The position numbers and the translations under genes were made by a program. Below are positions 42,313-52,985 of a stretch of DNA of 64,000 nt, piece after piece. Source of the DNA: Macrotis lagotis (Eukaryota; Chordata; Mammalia; Peramelemorphia; Peramelidae). Below the pieces are notes generated by a model, which saw only the letters and a program-made list of their open reading frames with translations, had not been told where the DNA came from and searched no databases. The DNA is taken from the NCBI RefSeq assembly GCF_037893015.1, contig NC_133658.1:58095259-58159258 (forward strand). The letters run 5' to 3'. Numbering within the stretch: position 1 is the stretch's first letter; the number at the start of each line of letters is the position of its first letter.

Positions 42313-42900
42313 GAAGGAAGGAAGGAAGGAAGGAAGGAAGGAAGGAAGAAAGAAAGAGAGGGAGGAAGGTCAGAGGAAGGAAGGAAGGAAGGAAGAAAGG
42401 AAGGGAAGTATGAGGGGAGGAGGGAGGGAAGAAGGAAGGAAGAAGGAAGGGGGAGGGGGGGAGGAAGGAGGGAGGGAAAGAGAGAAGGGAGAGACAGAAG
42501 GGAGTAAGGGAGAAAAGAAAGGAAGGGAGGGAGGGAGGGGAGGGAAGGTAGGAAGAAGGAAGGAAGGTAGGAAGGAAAGAAAGAAGGAGGGAGGGAGAGA
42601 AGGTGGGAGGGAGGGAAGGAAGAAAAGAAGAAAAAGAGGGAGGAAGAGAGGAAAGGAGGAAAGAGGGAAGGATGGAGGGAGGGAATGAAGGAAAGAAGGA
42701 AGGAAGGAAGGAAGGAAGGAAGGAAGGAAGGAAGGAAGGAAGGAAGGAAGGAAGGAAGGAAAGGGGGAGGAAGAAAGTAAGGGAGGAAGGAGGGAAGAGA
42801 GAGGGGAGGAAGGAGAGAAGGAGGGAGGGAGGGAAAGAAGGGGAGGGAGGGAGGAAGAAAGGAAGGAAGGAAAGAGGAAAGGAAGGAAGAAGAGAAAGAT
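42257..42900 (+). repeat. 640 bp polypurine tract, (GAAA)n/(GGAA)n
   Basis: Starts with about fourteen GAAA units, then GGAA, GGGA and GA mixtures. Pyrimidines are very rare over more than 600 bases (a few single c or t). Long frames on both strands (238 residues minus, 155 and 99 plus) are artefacts. Confidence 0.97.
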
Positions 42901-43450
42901 GAAGATAGAAAGGGCAATTTAGAGGAAAGGGAAGTCTATTGAAAGTTTTTAGTGAACTGGTTTAAAGTTCCCATTTAGACTTGATTTTCAGGGGAAAAAT
43001 CAAATTTATTTTAACTTTTCTTTTGTTTTTACAAAAAAAAGAATTTGTGATTAGCATAAAAAGACTAATAAAACTTTCAAAACCATTTTATTACTATTAA
43101 TACATAAAATAATTATTATATAAATATAATTATTAGTAATAAAATATTTTAAATCAAGTTTGTTGAAATGATTATTTTTCACAATTGATAGTTTCTAAGT
43201 TTTCTAGCAAGAAATTTGTGTTTTGCTATGCAAGCCCAAAGCAATCCTTTCCACTTATTCATTCAGATCATTGGACCAGAAAGTTCCCAAAAAAGAACAC
43301 TCCCTTACTATCCCAGAGCACAAGCCCTGCAACCATTGACAGAAGCACCCCTGGAGGAGAGAGGGTCTGCCATCTCCACCATCAGTCACATAAACTGACA
43401 CACAGGTCAGCCCAAGAACCCCAGCTACAGCAGCATCCCCTAGCTTTCTT
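42901..43450. other. No gene; AT-rich
   Basis: 43080-43160 is almost entirely A and T. No named repeat. Confidence 0.45.
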
Positions 43451-43684
43451 GTTGCTCAGTTGTTTTCAGCCTTGTCCAATTCATCATGATCCCATTTAGG
43501 CTTTTCTTGGCAGAGATACTGAAGTGGTTTGCCATTTCCTTTTCTAGTTCATTTGACAGATGAGGGAACTAAGGCTAACAGTATTAAGTGACTGATCCTG
43601 GGAGGTATCTGAGACCAGACTTGAACTCAGTTCCTTCTGACTCTAGAGTCAGTATTCTATTCACTGTACCATCTAGCTGCTCCT
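43451..43684 (-). repeat. Mar1-like SINE, reverse
   Basis: Reads tgctcagttgttttcagcct, gatcccatttaggcttttct, gaagtggtttgccatttcct and cactgtaccatctagctgct. Confidence 0.88.
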
Positions 43685-44280
43685 GGTTTTCAGCTTGGCA
43701 CAAAGCAATCATCCAGGGGAGATAAAACCTGGCAAATGCTTCTGCAGATGCTTCGTCCTTCTCACTGACAGCAGCAATGGTTCTCAAAGATCCAGAAAGA
43801 TTCATTCTCACCACCGTATTCCTTAGCCAAAACAATTCTATTGATCTTTTTTTAAATCAATAGAAATAGCATTTTAAAAGATACATTACTATCTTTTTTA
43901 CAGTGCCTCCAAGGATCACTGGTCTTTTCCATCCAATTTGCAACTGAAATATCCCATATATATTATTTCCTCTAATAAAAATCAAGATCCAGGAGAAAGG
44001 AGACTGCACTGAATTTCTGTTGGCATCTTTTAGCCCTTTGGATCATTAGACATTAAATAAGTGTTTCTCAGATTTTTTTTCATTCTTTCTTTTATTGGCT
44101 CTTCTGAGAATCCCTTCCAACAGAGGGTAATTAGCTAATCAACCTACAAACCTTTATTTCCTTGAAAGGTTTTGGTTCTCTGCCACAATGACTTTAAATA
44201 AAGACTAACTTAAAAAGCTAGAGAAGTCTGGAAGACACCAAAGAGTAATTAGAACTGGACTGAGGAGTAAGGAAATTTAC
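43685..44280. other. No gene seen
   Basis: No recognised element on either strand. Confidence 0.45.
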
Positions 44281-44480
44281 ATTAAGAGCTGTGCTGGAGC
44301 CAGCTCAACCCGGCTCATGAGCTGATGGTTAAATTTTCAATTTATACCTCAGAAATCATCAAATGCCACAAATCACGACTTGATCTATTGTTTTGTTGAT
44401 TGTCTAGACTTAAGAACATGATAGAAAAAGGTTAATAATTCAAATTCAACTTTAAAGTGTGTCGAAATACTTTTTGTTCC
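44281..44480. repeat. Family X, copy 3
   Basis: The best preserved copy: gctgtgctggagccagctca, gagctgatggttaaattttc, cacaaatcacgacttgatct and gttgattgtctagacttaag. Confidence 0.58.
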
Positions 44481-44561
44481 CTAGAGTTAAACTCTACCAG
44501 CATGTAACTGTCTGAGTTTGTATCCTTCATCTGCCACAAACACTGCATAACCCTGGATAAA

Positions 44562-44795
44562 TAACTTAGAGCAACTTAGATGATGCAGTAGGTAAAGCAT
44601 TGGACTTAGAGTTAGGAAGAGCCAAGTTAAAATCTTGTGGGACCCTGGGCAAGTCATTTAACCCCATCCTCAGTTTCCTCATCAGTAAAATTGAAAGATT
44701 AACAGACAGTGCCCACATCACAAAGTTGTTATAAGGCTCAGATGAGACTAGAAACCTAAATAAAAGGAAATTATTATTGTTATTGTGTAATAGAT
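44562..44795 (+). repeat. CORE-SINE
   Basis: Head ttagatgatgcagtaggtaa, middle cctcagtttcctcatcagta and tail atcacaaagttgttataagg. A second short CORE fragment (tagtgtgaccttaaccaagt) lies near 44848. Confidence 0.75.
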
Positions 44796-44974
44796 ATTTG
44801 ATTAGTACCTGGGATGAGCTGGATTAAACTCATTTCTGACATTTGTAGTGTGACCTTAACCAAGTCACTTCCCATGACTTAAAAATGTAGAAATGGGAAA
44901 AGGGAGGGTTGGACTGAACCATCTCTATGATCTTCTCCTGGTTCTCCTTAAGTAAATGCCTTCCTTCTGTAGAA

Positions 44975-45130
44975 TATTTCCAACTTATTGTGTAAATATT
45001 TTATTTGTATATAGTTGATTGCATTTTATCTCCCCTATTAGACTGGAAGTCCTGAAAAGAGAGACTTAGCTCTTGGTGTGCTACCAGCATTTAGTATAAT
45101 GGTAAACACTTATTGCTATCAATATTAATA
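44975..45130 (+). repeat. L2 3' end
   Basis: Reads atatttccaacttattgtgt, atctcccctattagactgga and ctaccagcatttagtataat. Confidence 0.65.
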
Positions 45131-45543
45131 ATAATAATTATTATTATTTATTATTATTAATCAACTAACTCTGATTCCCCCAGCCTCCTAGCAAAGGAGA
45201 AGAAATGTGGCCAAATGAGCTCATGCTTCTTCTTCACTCCACCCCTCAACACCCCCAAATGAACTCATGAGTTAAACCATTGCTTTCATTCCTCTAGGTC
45301 AAAGTGAGTGCAAAATGACATGGGAAGCAGGCCTCGTTGGCTCTTCTCCATAGTCAGGATCTAGCCAAGAAATGCACAGGTATTCCAGCCCTGGCTAATG
45401 TCTCCTTCTCCACAGACATCCTGCCAAAGTTTCTGCTCCTTCTCAGTTCACAGCCTTGTCATAGAAAAGCCTCAGTAAAGATAGAGCTGCCACTTCTGAC
45501 ATATGACTTCTTCCAAAGAACAGGTTCTGCTTGTCTGCTCTTG
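45131..45543. other. No gene; (ATT/AAT)n at 45126-45160
   Basis: A TAA/TTA microsatellite opens the stretch; the remainder is unassigned. Confidence 0.45.
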
Positions 45544-45720
45544 TGAGGTGGTGAGAAGAGTACTGAACCAGGGATCTGTGCACCTGAGTCTCGCCTGGTT
45601 CTGCTGTGGCAATTACTATGACTGAGTGCCTGGCTTCAACCACTGCCACTTCCCCATAGATGCAACACTTAACTCTCCCTTTCGACCTTAGTTTTTCCAC
45701 ATGAGATGCTTTGAACTAGA
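45544..45720 (+). repeat. CORE-SINE leading into a second minisatellite
   Basis: Head gaggtggtgagaagagtact, then cctggttctgctgtggcaat, cccataga and tgagatgctttgaactagaa. Confidence 0.62.
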
Positions 45721-46355
45721 ATCTCTAAGGGGTCCCTTCTAACATCCTATGTTTTCACATCCCTTTTAGTTCTGACATTGTTTTCCAAGAATTCTTTCAG
45801 GCTTAATATTCTGGGTTGTTAAGGTCCTGTCCAGCTCCAGGTCCTAAGGTTCCTTCAGGTCAAAGTTCTCTTACAACGCCAACATTGTTTGTTCTAGGAT
45901 CCCTTCCAGTTCTGATGTTCTAAGTTCTAAGAGACTTTCTACTCTGACATTCTGTTTTCTAGAGTCTCGTCCAGCTCTAATATTCTTTGTCCTGGCATCC
46001 CTTTTGATGCCGACGTTCTATGTTCTAGAGTCTCTTCCAGTTAAGGTCCCTTTCCATTCTGAAATTCTATGTCTAGACTTTCTTCCAGCTCTAATATTCT
46101 TTGCCCTAAAGGTCTCTTTCTTCAACTCTGACATTCTGTTTTAGAGTCTCTTCCAATTCTAATGCTCTTTCAGTTCTGATATTCTAAGTTCTAGAGTCTC
46201 TTCCAACTATAATTGTCTTTGTCCTAGGATCCCTTTTAGTCCTGACATTCTACATTCTCTTTTAGCTCTAATGGTCTTTGCTCTAAAGTTCCTTCCAATT
46301 CTACTGATCTCTGCTTAAGATATCTTCTTGCTTCTGATATTCTATGTTCTAGGGG
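45721..46355 (+). repeat. Degenerate minisatellite derived from a SINE 3' end
   Basis: About eighteen irregular units such as ggtcccttctaacatcctat, gtctcttccaattctaatgc and tctgacattctgttttctag. Same unit type as 37431-37925 and again directly downstream of a CORE-SINE. Confidence 0.8.
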
Positions 46356-46524
46356 AAAATGATAATACTTTCATTATCTGCCACAGAATTATTGGAAGAA
46401 AATATTTTTAAATGATAAGGGCTCTATACATATAAGTTCAATAAGATACATGAAACTCTTGGTGAGCAAACTCTCTCTACCAATTCAGTTTGGCAACTGT
46501 TTTTCAATTAGTTATTGAACTTGA

Positions 46525-46780
46525 GGCCATCAGGTGACCTAGAATATATAGAATGCTTATCTTGGAATCAGGAAGACCTCAATTTACTCAGTGGTATGAC
46601 CTTGGGTAAGTCACTTAAGACCTTATTTATAAAATAGGGAGAAAACTTCCTAACTCATAAGATGACAAGGGAAGACCTCAGGAAAGTCACTTAAGCTGTG
46701 TGACTTTCAATTTCCTCAACTATTAAAAATAAGAAGAATACCTCCTATCTTACAAGGTGATTGGGAATATCAAAGGAGTA
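46525..46780 (+). repeat. CORE-SINE fragments
   Basis: ttggaatcaggaagacctca, gaccttgggtaagtcactta and then a second set (aggaaagtcacttaagctgt, tttcaatttcctcaactatt) suggest two partial copies. Confidence 0.55.
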
Positions 46781-46984
46781 GAGTAGGGAGGGACAGGTCA
46801 AGGTCATACAGGTAGCAAGTAGCAAAACTAAACTTCAGACTCAGGTCTTTTGAGACCACCAGATTAAGAATTCTTCATCTTTCTCAACCTCAGTTTCACT
46901 TTAGTCCTAAAGGCAGATTCTCAGCTTCTGGGACAAGCTGTCTAGATCCTTCATCACCCTTTATAACCCACTATCATCTAGTTG

Positions 46985-47175
46985 ATGAAGTTGGCAGAGG
47001 AAAGATCACTGAATCTGGTACCACAAGTCTTGAGTTCAAATCCTTCTCAGCCACTTTCTACCTCTGTGACCTTCATCAGACTATTTCCCATTTTCTGCAC
47101 CTCAGTTTTCTCAGTTGTAAAACTGAGAGCATTGGTTTTAGTTGATTCCAAACATCTCTTCCAGAACATGTTCCT
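46985..47175 (+). repeat. CORE-SINE
   Basis: Reads atcactgaatctggtaccac, tgagttcaaatccttctcag, ctcagttttctcagttgtaa and tgattccaaacatctcttcc. Confidence 0.72.
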
Positions 47176-47690
47176 TTGACTACTCTGTTTGGATGGCTTC
47201 CTGCTCCTTCTTTTCCCACAAGGCCAGCTGCCCCCCCCCAAAGGATGGATGACTGTTGCTTCCATGAGAATGGTGCCTTGTGGTTCCCCTGGCCCCAATC
47301 TGGGCTTGGTGTAGTATTGCTCAACCCACTCTGTGTTTTTCCTGTTCCTCTTTCCCTGCCAGGATGCCTGCTCTCTGTAACCCTTCTTAAGATAAATATG
47401 GCTCACCATATGTCTGAAGCCTCCGGCTGCCTGTGCAGCTGCCGCTCTCTGCTCCCCTCCCTCACCCAATCAAGAAGTTGTGTTTCCAAGTCTCTGATCT
47501 CCTTCCCACTCCATGGCTGGTGCTAAATCAGCCTGGGAAGAAAATGCTTCCTTTCACTTTTCTGCTTTGGGACAATTCCACCCTCTAACTCTGAAGATCA
47601 GGTTATAAAGAGTCAAACCCAAGAAGACAAAGGCAATAGCTGAGATTGTGTTTTAAGAAACCCTAACTCTAGAGATATGAGCTCATGTGA
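47176..47690. other. No supported gene; relatively GC-rich
   Basis: The most GC-rich stretch of the window. Frames on both strands (47176-47526 plus; 47047-47469 minus, 140 residues) show no domain I recognise and overlap a SINE on one side. Confidence 0.4.
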
Positions 47691-47694
47691 TTTC

Positions 47695-47850
47695 CTAAGA
47701 ATCTTCTGAAACAGACAGGGCAGGTATGATTAGCCCCATTTTACAGAAGGAGAATACTGAGGCTGAGTGAGAACAGCTCTGATAAGAAGCCACAAACCCA
47801 GAATTAAATCCACCATGGTACCTTTCCAACAGATAATTTAACCTTTGGGG
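47695..47850 (-). repeat. CORE-SINE, reverse
   Basis: Reads ttagccccattttacagaag, actgaggctgagtgagaaca; ends before the head. Confidence 0.6.
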
Positions 47851-47924
47851 CTATAGATCTCTTGCTTTGACAAGTACTAACATTCTGAGTCTCCTCTTCA
47901 CCATCTGTGTTGATGCTCTCTAGT

Positions 47925-48065
47925 GCTTCAGTCTTATATTATTCTTTGTGACTCCATTTGGGATCTTCTTGGCAAGATACTGGAGTTATTTGCTATTTCT
48001 TTCTCCAGTGCATTTTACAGATGAGGAAGCCAAGGCAAACAGCTAGGAAGTATCTGGGGCTATAC
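47925..48065 (-). repeat. Mar1-like SINE, reverse, truncated
   Basis: Reads gtgactccatttgggatctt, ggcaagatactggagttatt and cattttacagatgaggaagc. Confidence 0.8.
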
Positions 48066-48099
48066 CAGAACTCAAGAAGACTGTGCCAGTCAGTTCTAA

Positions 48100-48265
48100 T
48101 GACCTTGAGAGAACCAGTCATTATAGTTTTAGCGTACACATTCACATCTCAGAAATTGGCAACCCATACAAAACAGGAATTGTGATTTATTGTTTTATTG
48201 ACTGTCTACTTTATGAAAGTGCTAATAATGCAGATTGAAATACAAATTTGTATGCATTTATTCTC
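48100..48265. repeat. Family X, copy 4
   Basis: Shares ttcacatctcagaaattggc, gtgatttattgttttattga and ctgtctactttatgaaagtg with copy 3. Confidence 0.55.
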
Positions 48266-48393
48266 CCACCCAGAGACTGAACCTAATTATTAAACCTTTG
48301 CCAGCATATCTTTATATTGTCCTATAAATGTTTCTTGAATCGGTGAAAATTCAGTGGAAGACTCAAGGAATAAAGTCATTATCAGACTGGAGG

Positions 48394-48394
48394 A

Positions 48395-48441
<47 letters not shown>

Positions 48442-48520
48442 AAAAATAACAATAATAATAACTGGAATTTATAACACTTTAAGGTTTGCAAAGTGCATTA
48501 TCATTGAAGTTAGTTTTCTA
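48394..48520 (-). repeat. (ATG)n microsatellite and CORE-SINE scrap
   Basis: About fifteen ATG units (48395-48440) are followed by aataataactggaatttata and aaggtttgcaaagtgcatta, the end of a reverse CORE-SINE. A methionine-run frame here is an artefact. Confidence 0.85.
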
Positions 48521-49127
48521 CTTAGCAAGTTAACACACCATATAAGGAGTAGTGCATATAAAGAATTCAGAGAAACATGGGAAGATTTTTATAAAAATGA
48601 CACAGTGAAGAAAATAGAACCAAAACATGTACACAGTGAGTATGATATAAATAAACTCAGCATGTAGAGACAACAAAACTAGCCAGTTATGATAGTCCCC
48701 CATTTAGAATTAAAGAAAAGACAGAAAACAGAAGATCCAAAAGGGATACATTGAGAAAAAGTTACTGACATCTCACCTTTAGGGCTAGAAAACAATAGCA
48801 ATCCTCTCTCCTTGAAATAAGAATCCAGGTCAAAGAAGGGAGATAGGGAAGGAGGTAGAGGGCAGGTTTGACAAACTCCCTGGACTGGAGCAGGTTTCTG
48901 GTGTCAAGGAGATGGAAACCATCCCTTCTAACCTTCTGAATAAGAATCCAAGTTAGAAAAGAAAGCTTGTAAGGAATCAATAATAACAAGAAATAAATGG
49001 AAAATTGCTCCTAGTCTATGAATTAGAGTTATAGAATGATAATCTCAAAGTTAAAAAGCAACCTAAAAGATATCTTACCTAAGCAACTTAATTCATACCT
49101 AGTAGACATTTAATAAATACTTGGGCA
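48521..49127. other. No gene seen; possible L1-like A-rich scrap at 48560-48680
   Basis: An A-rich part near 48570-48670 could be decayed L1 3' sequence (gaaaatagaaccaaaacatg), but it is too diverged to call. Otherwise nothing recognised. Confidence 0.4.
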
Positions 49128-49385
49128 ATTACATGGAACAGTGGATTCCATTGGTCTTGAAATTAGGAAAACTTATCATCTTGAGTTCAAATCCAGCCTC
49201 AGATACTAGCTGTATGGCCCTGGATAAGTCAATTAACTTTGTGTGCCTCAGTTTCATCATCTGTAAAATGAACTAGAGAAGAAAATAGCAAACCACTCTA
49301 GTATCTCTGCCAAGGAAATCCCAAAATGGGGTTATGAAAAGTCAGGCATGACTAAAATGACTACCCAACAGTAATACTGACTCAG
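49128..49385 (+). repeat. Mar1-like SINE
   Basis: Reads acatggaacagtggattcca, tctgtaaaatgaactagaga, tagtatctctgccaaggaaa and ggggttatgaaaagtcaggc. Confidence 0.87.
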
Positions 49386-49484
49386 CCAATGAGAAGACAA
49401 CGATAGATTGCTAACCACAGGACTACTAACTATGTTTGAGATCATTATTTTGAAGTAACCAAATATCTACTCACCTATTTGTAT

Positions 49485-49600
49485 CATATCTTACCAACTA
49501 GACTATAAGATCCTGAAGGGCAGGGACCATATGTCACAATACTCTATATTCTCCTTAACACAGCTTGTAGTGATTGATGAAGGAATATTTGAGGAATGAA
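49485..49600 (+). repeat. L2 3' end
   Basis: Reads ccaactagactataagatcc, tgaagggcagggaccatatg and cacagcttgtagtgattgat. Confidence 0.62.
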
Positions 49601-49895
49601 CATTGGAAAGCCTGCATGAAAACCCTCTTTGTAAATGTCCTAGAGAATGTGGAACGTTTAGATACTGAGGGGACTGAAAGATTGGGAAGAGTCCAATGAG
49701 GGGGAAATGTTTATGGTTTCAGTTTTCTTTCTCCTGGGTAGTCTTGGTCTGCAAGAGGAGCAAAGAGGCCAGTGTTCAAGATTCAACTCTTCTGGAAGGC
49801 AGGGATTTGGTACCTTTCTTCAAACAAAATTGTGATAAAAGCTTAATCTGCTACTTTTTCAGAATTCAGTTATCTTATTCTACTTTCAGAGTTGT
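49601..49895. other. No gene seen
   Basis: The 78-residue frame at 49696-49932 is unrecognised and runs into a repeat. Confidence 0.45.
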
Positions 49896-50207
49896 CTGCA
49901 TAATATTAGCTAGAATGCATATAGCACTTTAAAGTTTGCAAAAGCACTTTAAAAAACTATTATTATTATTATTTAATATTATTATTATTATAAATTATTA
50001 TTATTCTCACAACAGACCTGGGAGATAGACATCATCATCATCATCATCATTATTATTATCATCATCATCATTTTACACATGAGTAAACTGAAGTGCATAG
50101 AGGCTAAGTTATTTGTCTGAGCTCAGTTTCACAAAACTAATTAAGTATTTGAGGCTGAGATATTTCCCACTTCCCAGGTTCATTGCATTATCTACTGTGT
50201 CACCTGT
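49896..50207 (-). repeat. CORE-SINE, reverse, expanded by microsatellites
   Basis: tagctagaatgcatatagca is followed by (TTA)n at 49959-50003, then ctcacaacagacctgggaga, an (ATC)n run at 50031-50069, acatgagtaaactgaagtgc and tgcattatctactgtgtcac. Confidence 0.82.
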
Positions 50208-50213
50208 GATGTG

Positions 50214-50505
50214 ATGTTTGTCCTTCACTCTCAAAGAAGACCATGACATCAGGGAAAGTGATGCCATGATAAGCACATGAATAGGATTTTAGTGAGCGGG
50301 ATGCTATGCTGAGTCACTGGCCTCACTTTTTCCTCCAGAACTATCTGGGTCCAGTGGCCAGATATGAATCAGGACTATTGGAAATGGCCCTGGATGCAAG
50401 GCAATTGGGGTTAGGTGATTTGTCCAAGGTAACATAGCTAGTAAAGTGTCTCCTGTTTTCCTGATCAAAGACCAGTTCTCTATCCACAATGCCACCTAGC
50501 TGCCC
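50214..50505 (-). repeat. Type C composite SINE, reverse
   Basis: Reverse order: RTE-like end (gtccttcactctcaaagaag), tccagtggccagatatgaat, then the tRNA-type part ending ccacaatgccacctagctgc. Confidence 0.87.
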
Positions 50506-50654
50506 ACTGTGCCATTCTAAGCTTTCTGAGCAAGAACTAAAAGGTCAGGCAAAGGACAATCCTCCAAAGAGTCTTTATTTTCTCCTACCTCCTTGATAGT
50601 AGCTTGGGAGGGTTGGTGAAAGAGGACACCATGGCATCCTGGAAAAAGCCTGGG

Positions 50655-50895
50655 ATACCATGGTTTATAGAGAGATGAGCCTGGAATCCTAAGTTCTTCC
50701 CAAGTTCAACCATGGCCTCAGACACTTAGTAGCTGTGTGACCCTGGGCAAGTCACTTCACCCTGTTTGCTTCAGTTTCCTCATTTGTAAAATGAACTGGA
50801 GAAAGAAATAATCAACAATTCAGGAGCTTTGCCAAGAAAACCCAAAATGGAGGTCATGAAGAATCAAACATGACTGAAAAAAATGACTAAAAAAG
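50655..50895 (+). repeat. Mar1-like SINE
   Basis: Reads agctgtgtgaccctgggcaa, cctcatttgtaaaatgaact, gccaagaaaacccaaaatgg and acatgactgaaaaaaatgac. Confidence 0.87.
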
Positions 50896-50904
50896 AACAC
50901 TATG

Positions 50905-51130
50905 TGTAAAGTCAGGACACCTGAGTTCAAGTCCCATAATGTCACTGATTCTATGATCATCAGGGAGACATTTCTCCTCTGAACCAGTTAACTTCTCTGT
51001 TCCTGTTTCCTCTTCTATAAAATGGAGACAGTAAGATCTTCACTATTTCTCTTACAACAGCTTACAAGAGTTGTCAGGAGAACTAATTTAATGCTTGGGT
51101 TTTGTAATCTTAAAAGGGCTACATTTCAAC
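50905..51130 (+). repeat. CORE-SINE
   Basis: Reads gtcaggacacctgagttcaa, ctgtttcctcttctataaaa and gttgtcaggagaactaattt. Confidence 0.72.
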
Positions 51131-51320
51131 TACTATTCACCTCTTATATTTGTGTCCAACTTTTGTTTATAGAGTATTTCCTCTTATCTCATTTGATCTG
51201 AATAGTGATGTTATGAGGGAGGTAGGACAGGGATCATGATCTTACATTACAAATTAAAAGCCTTAGGTTCAGAGAGACTTAACCAAGGTCATTCAGCCAG
51301 TGAGAGGTTCTTTGTGAAAA
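51131..51320 (-). repeat. CORE-SINE, reverse, diverged
   Basis: Reads ttatagagtatttcctctta, aggttcagagagacttaacc and aaggtcattcagccagtgag. Confidence 0.6.
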
Positions 51321-51354
51321 GTCGTGATAAATAATACCTAAAGTTTCTTCCAGG

Positions 51355-51570
51355 TCTAATTTAGCTTCCTTCACATCCCAGTTAAAATCCAACCTTCTAC
51401 AGGAAGCTTCTCCCAATCCCCCTTCATTTTCGTGCTGATTATCACCAGTTTATCCAATAATGTCTCCACATTAACCTGAAAGTTCCTTGAAAGTCAAAAC
51501 TGATTTTTGCTTTTCTTTGCATCTTCAGCACTTAGCATAGTAGGTCATCAATAAATGTATTTTGGCTGTC
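51355..51570 (+). repeat. L2 3' region
   Basis: Reads agcttccttcacatcccagt, aaccttctacaggaagcttc, catcttcagcacttagcata and ggtcatcaataaatgtattt. Confidence 0.75.
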
Positions 51571-52209
51571 CGACTCCAGTCTTTGAACATACCTAAAAAC
51601 AACTTATAAATAAGTGATGAGAACACTATTCTCACTATTACCTAGAGAATATAATATAGCAGTGGCTCACAATAATGGTCCAAGGAGTTTGCACAAAAAA
51701 AAAAAAAATCTTTTCAGAGCCTTAAGTAGGAATTGTAAAGAATAGAATGATTTTTCTGAACTGACGAAACACCTATCAATGGAGAGAGTTCACGTTGTAG
51801 AAATGATAAAACTTTATTTTCCTTAGAGCGGCTCTGAAGATGTCCTGAAATGAAGAAGGAAGTGGCAAAAGTTTTTAAATGGAATTGGTTCTGCCTTTAC
51901 TGATCCATTTCTTCTTTCTAATGCCACCCCCAAGGTATCTTAGATGACAAGAGCCCAAGACATCTGGGAGTGGCATGCGGCTTTGCTTCCATCTAGTGGC
52001 CACATGGAATATGACACTCCAGCTCTTTGCAATTGAAACAAAGGGAGTTTTCTCAGACTTCTTTCACTAGACAAAGGTGCTAATCAAATATTTACCAGCT
52101 CCCTGGGTTCGTGTTAAATGTTATCCACGTGTTGAATACTAACTACCAAAAGAACAACAAGAAAATCCTCTCTCTTTCTGGTACAAAACTTTTAAATTAA
52201 GTCATACGG
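51571..52209. other. No gene; contains a CTCF-like motif
   Basis: No named repeat and no supported frame. A CTCF-type core is present at 51986-51999. This is one of the few repeat-poor stretches. Confidence 0.45.
51986..51999 (-). promoter_or_regulatory. CTCF-like core motif, one mismatch
   Basis: On the minus strand the site reads ccactagatggaag, matching the CTCF core CCASYAGRKGGCRS at 13 of 14 positions. Sequence-only evidence. Confidence 0.4.
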
Positions 52210-52335
52210 CTCAGTTCTAGTCTGAATTCTAATACAAGTGGAATCATGAACAGGTCCCTTCCCTTCTCTGGTCCTTAATTTCCTCCCTATAAATGGATGC
52301 AATTGAACTAGATGATCTCTAAAACTTCTTCCATG
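52210..52335 (+). repeat. CORE-SINE fragment
   Basis: Reads ggctcagttctagtctgaat, taatttcctccctataaatg and gaactagatgatctctaaaa. Confidence 0.6.
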
Positions 52336-52337
52336 GG

Positions 52338-52735
52338 GCAGGGAGATGACTCAGTGAGTCATCTCCTGGGTCCAGAGCCAGGAAGTCTTGATTTCAAATC
52401 CAGCTTCTTATATTAGCTTCATGACCCTTGGCAAGTCAATTTAATCCTGTTTATATCAGTTTCTTCTTTTTTTTAATGAACTGGAGAAGGAAATAGCAAA
52501 CCACTCTAGTAGCTTTATCAAGAAATTATCAGGGCGACTTGGTGACACCGTGGTTAGAGCACCGGCCTTGGAGTCAGGAGTACCTGAGTTCAAATCTGGC
52601 CTCAGACACTTAATAATTACCTAGCTGTGTGGCCTTGGGTAAGGCACTTAACTCCCTTTGCCTTGCAAAAAGATAAAAAAAAGAAATTATCAAATAGGGT
52701 CACAAAGAGTCAGAAAAAAACTGAAGAACAACAAA
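52338..52735 (+). repeat. Mar1-like SINE interrupted by a type A SINE
   Basis: The 5' part (agatgactcagtgagtcatc, gaactggagaaggaaatagc) runs to 52531. The 3' part resumes after the insertion (atagggtcacaaagagtcag, aactgaagaacaacaaac). Confidence 0.87.
52532..52680 (+). repeat. Type A SINE, young, with perfect TSD
   Basis: The 12 bp aagaaattatca is found at 52520-52531 and 52681-52692. The copy runs from gggcgacttggtgacaccgt to an A-rich tail. Confidence 0.93.
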
Positions 52736-52829
52736 CACCAAAAGGGTAGGACGATATGAGGGAGGTAGGAAGTAGTCTTGAACCCAGGTTGTACTTGGGC
52801 TAATGTGAATGGATAAATTGGTTTTAAAA

Positions 52830-52985
52830 CAGGATCTTAGATTTCAGGCTGGAAGGGGCCTTAGCAGCCATCTAATCCAAACCCTTCATTTTACAGATAA
52901 GGAAATTGAATGCCAGATCTTAGATGACTTGACCAAAGCCACACAGATAGTAAAGGAAGTATAATTTGAAAACAGATTCTCTGAC
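52830..52985 (-). repeat. CORE-SINE-like repeat, reverse
   Basis: Reads gatttcaggctggaaggggc, cttagcagccatctaatcca and ttcattttacagataaggaa: the intact counterpart of the element split at 28607. Confidence 0.68.

Noticed and set aside
42201-42917. 238-residue minus frame rich in S, F, L and P, and the lysine/glutamate/arginine-rich plus frames
   Set aside because: Direct translation of the purine tract; no start context or domain.
47047-47526. Overlapping frames of 140 (minus) and 116 (plus) residues in the most GC-rich part
   Set aside because: The minus frame overlaps a CORE-SINE, neither has a recognisable domain, and no splice or promoter evidence supports a gene. Kept only as an unannotated stretch.
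48395-48667. 90-residue frame starting with 15 methionines
   Set aside because: Methionine run is the (ATG)n microsatellite; the rest lies in repeat scraps.
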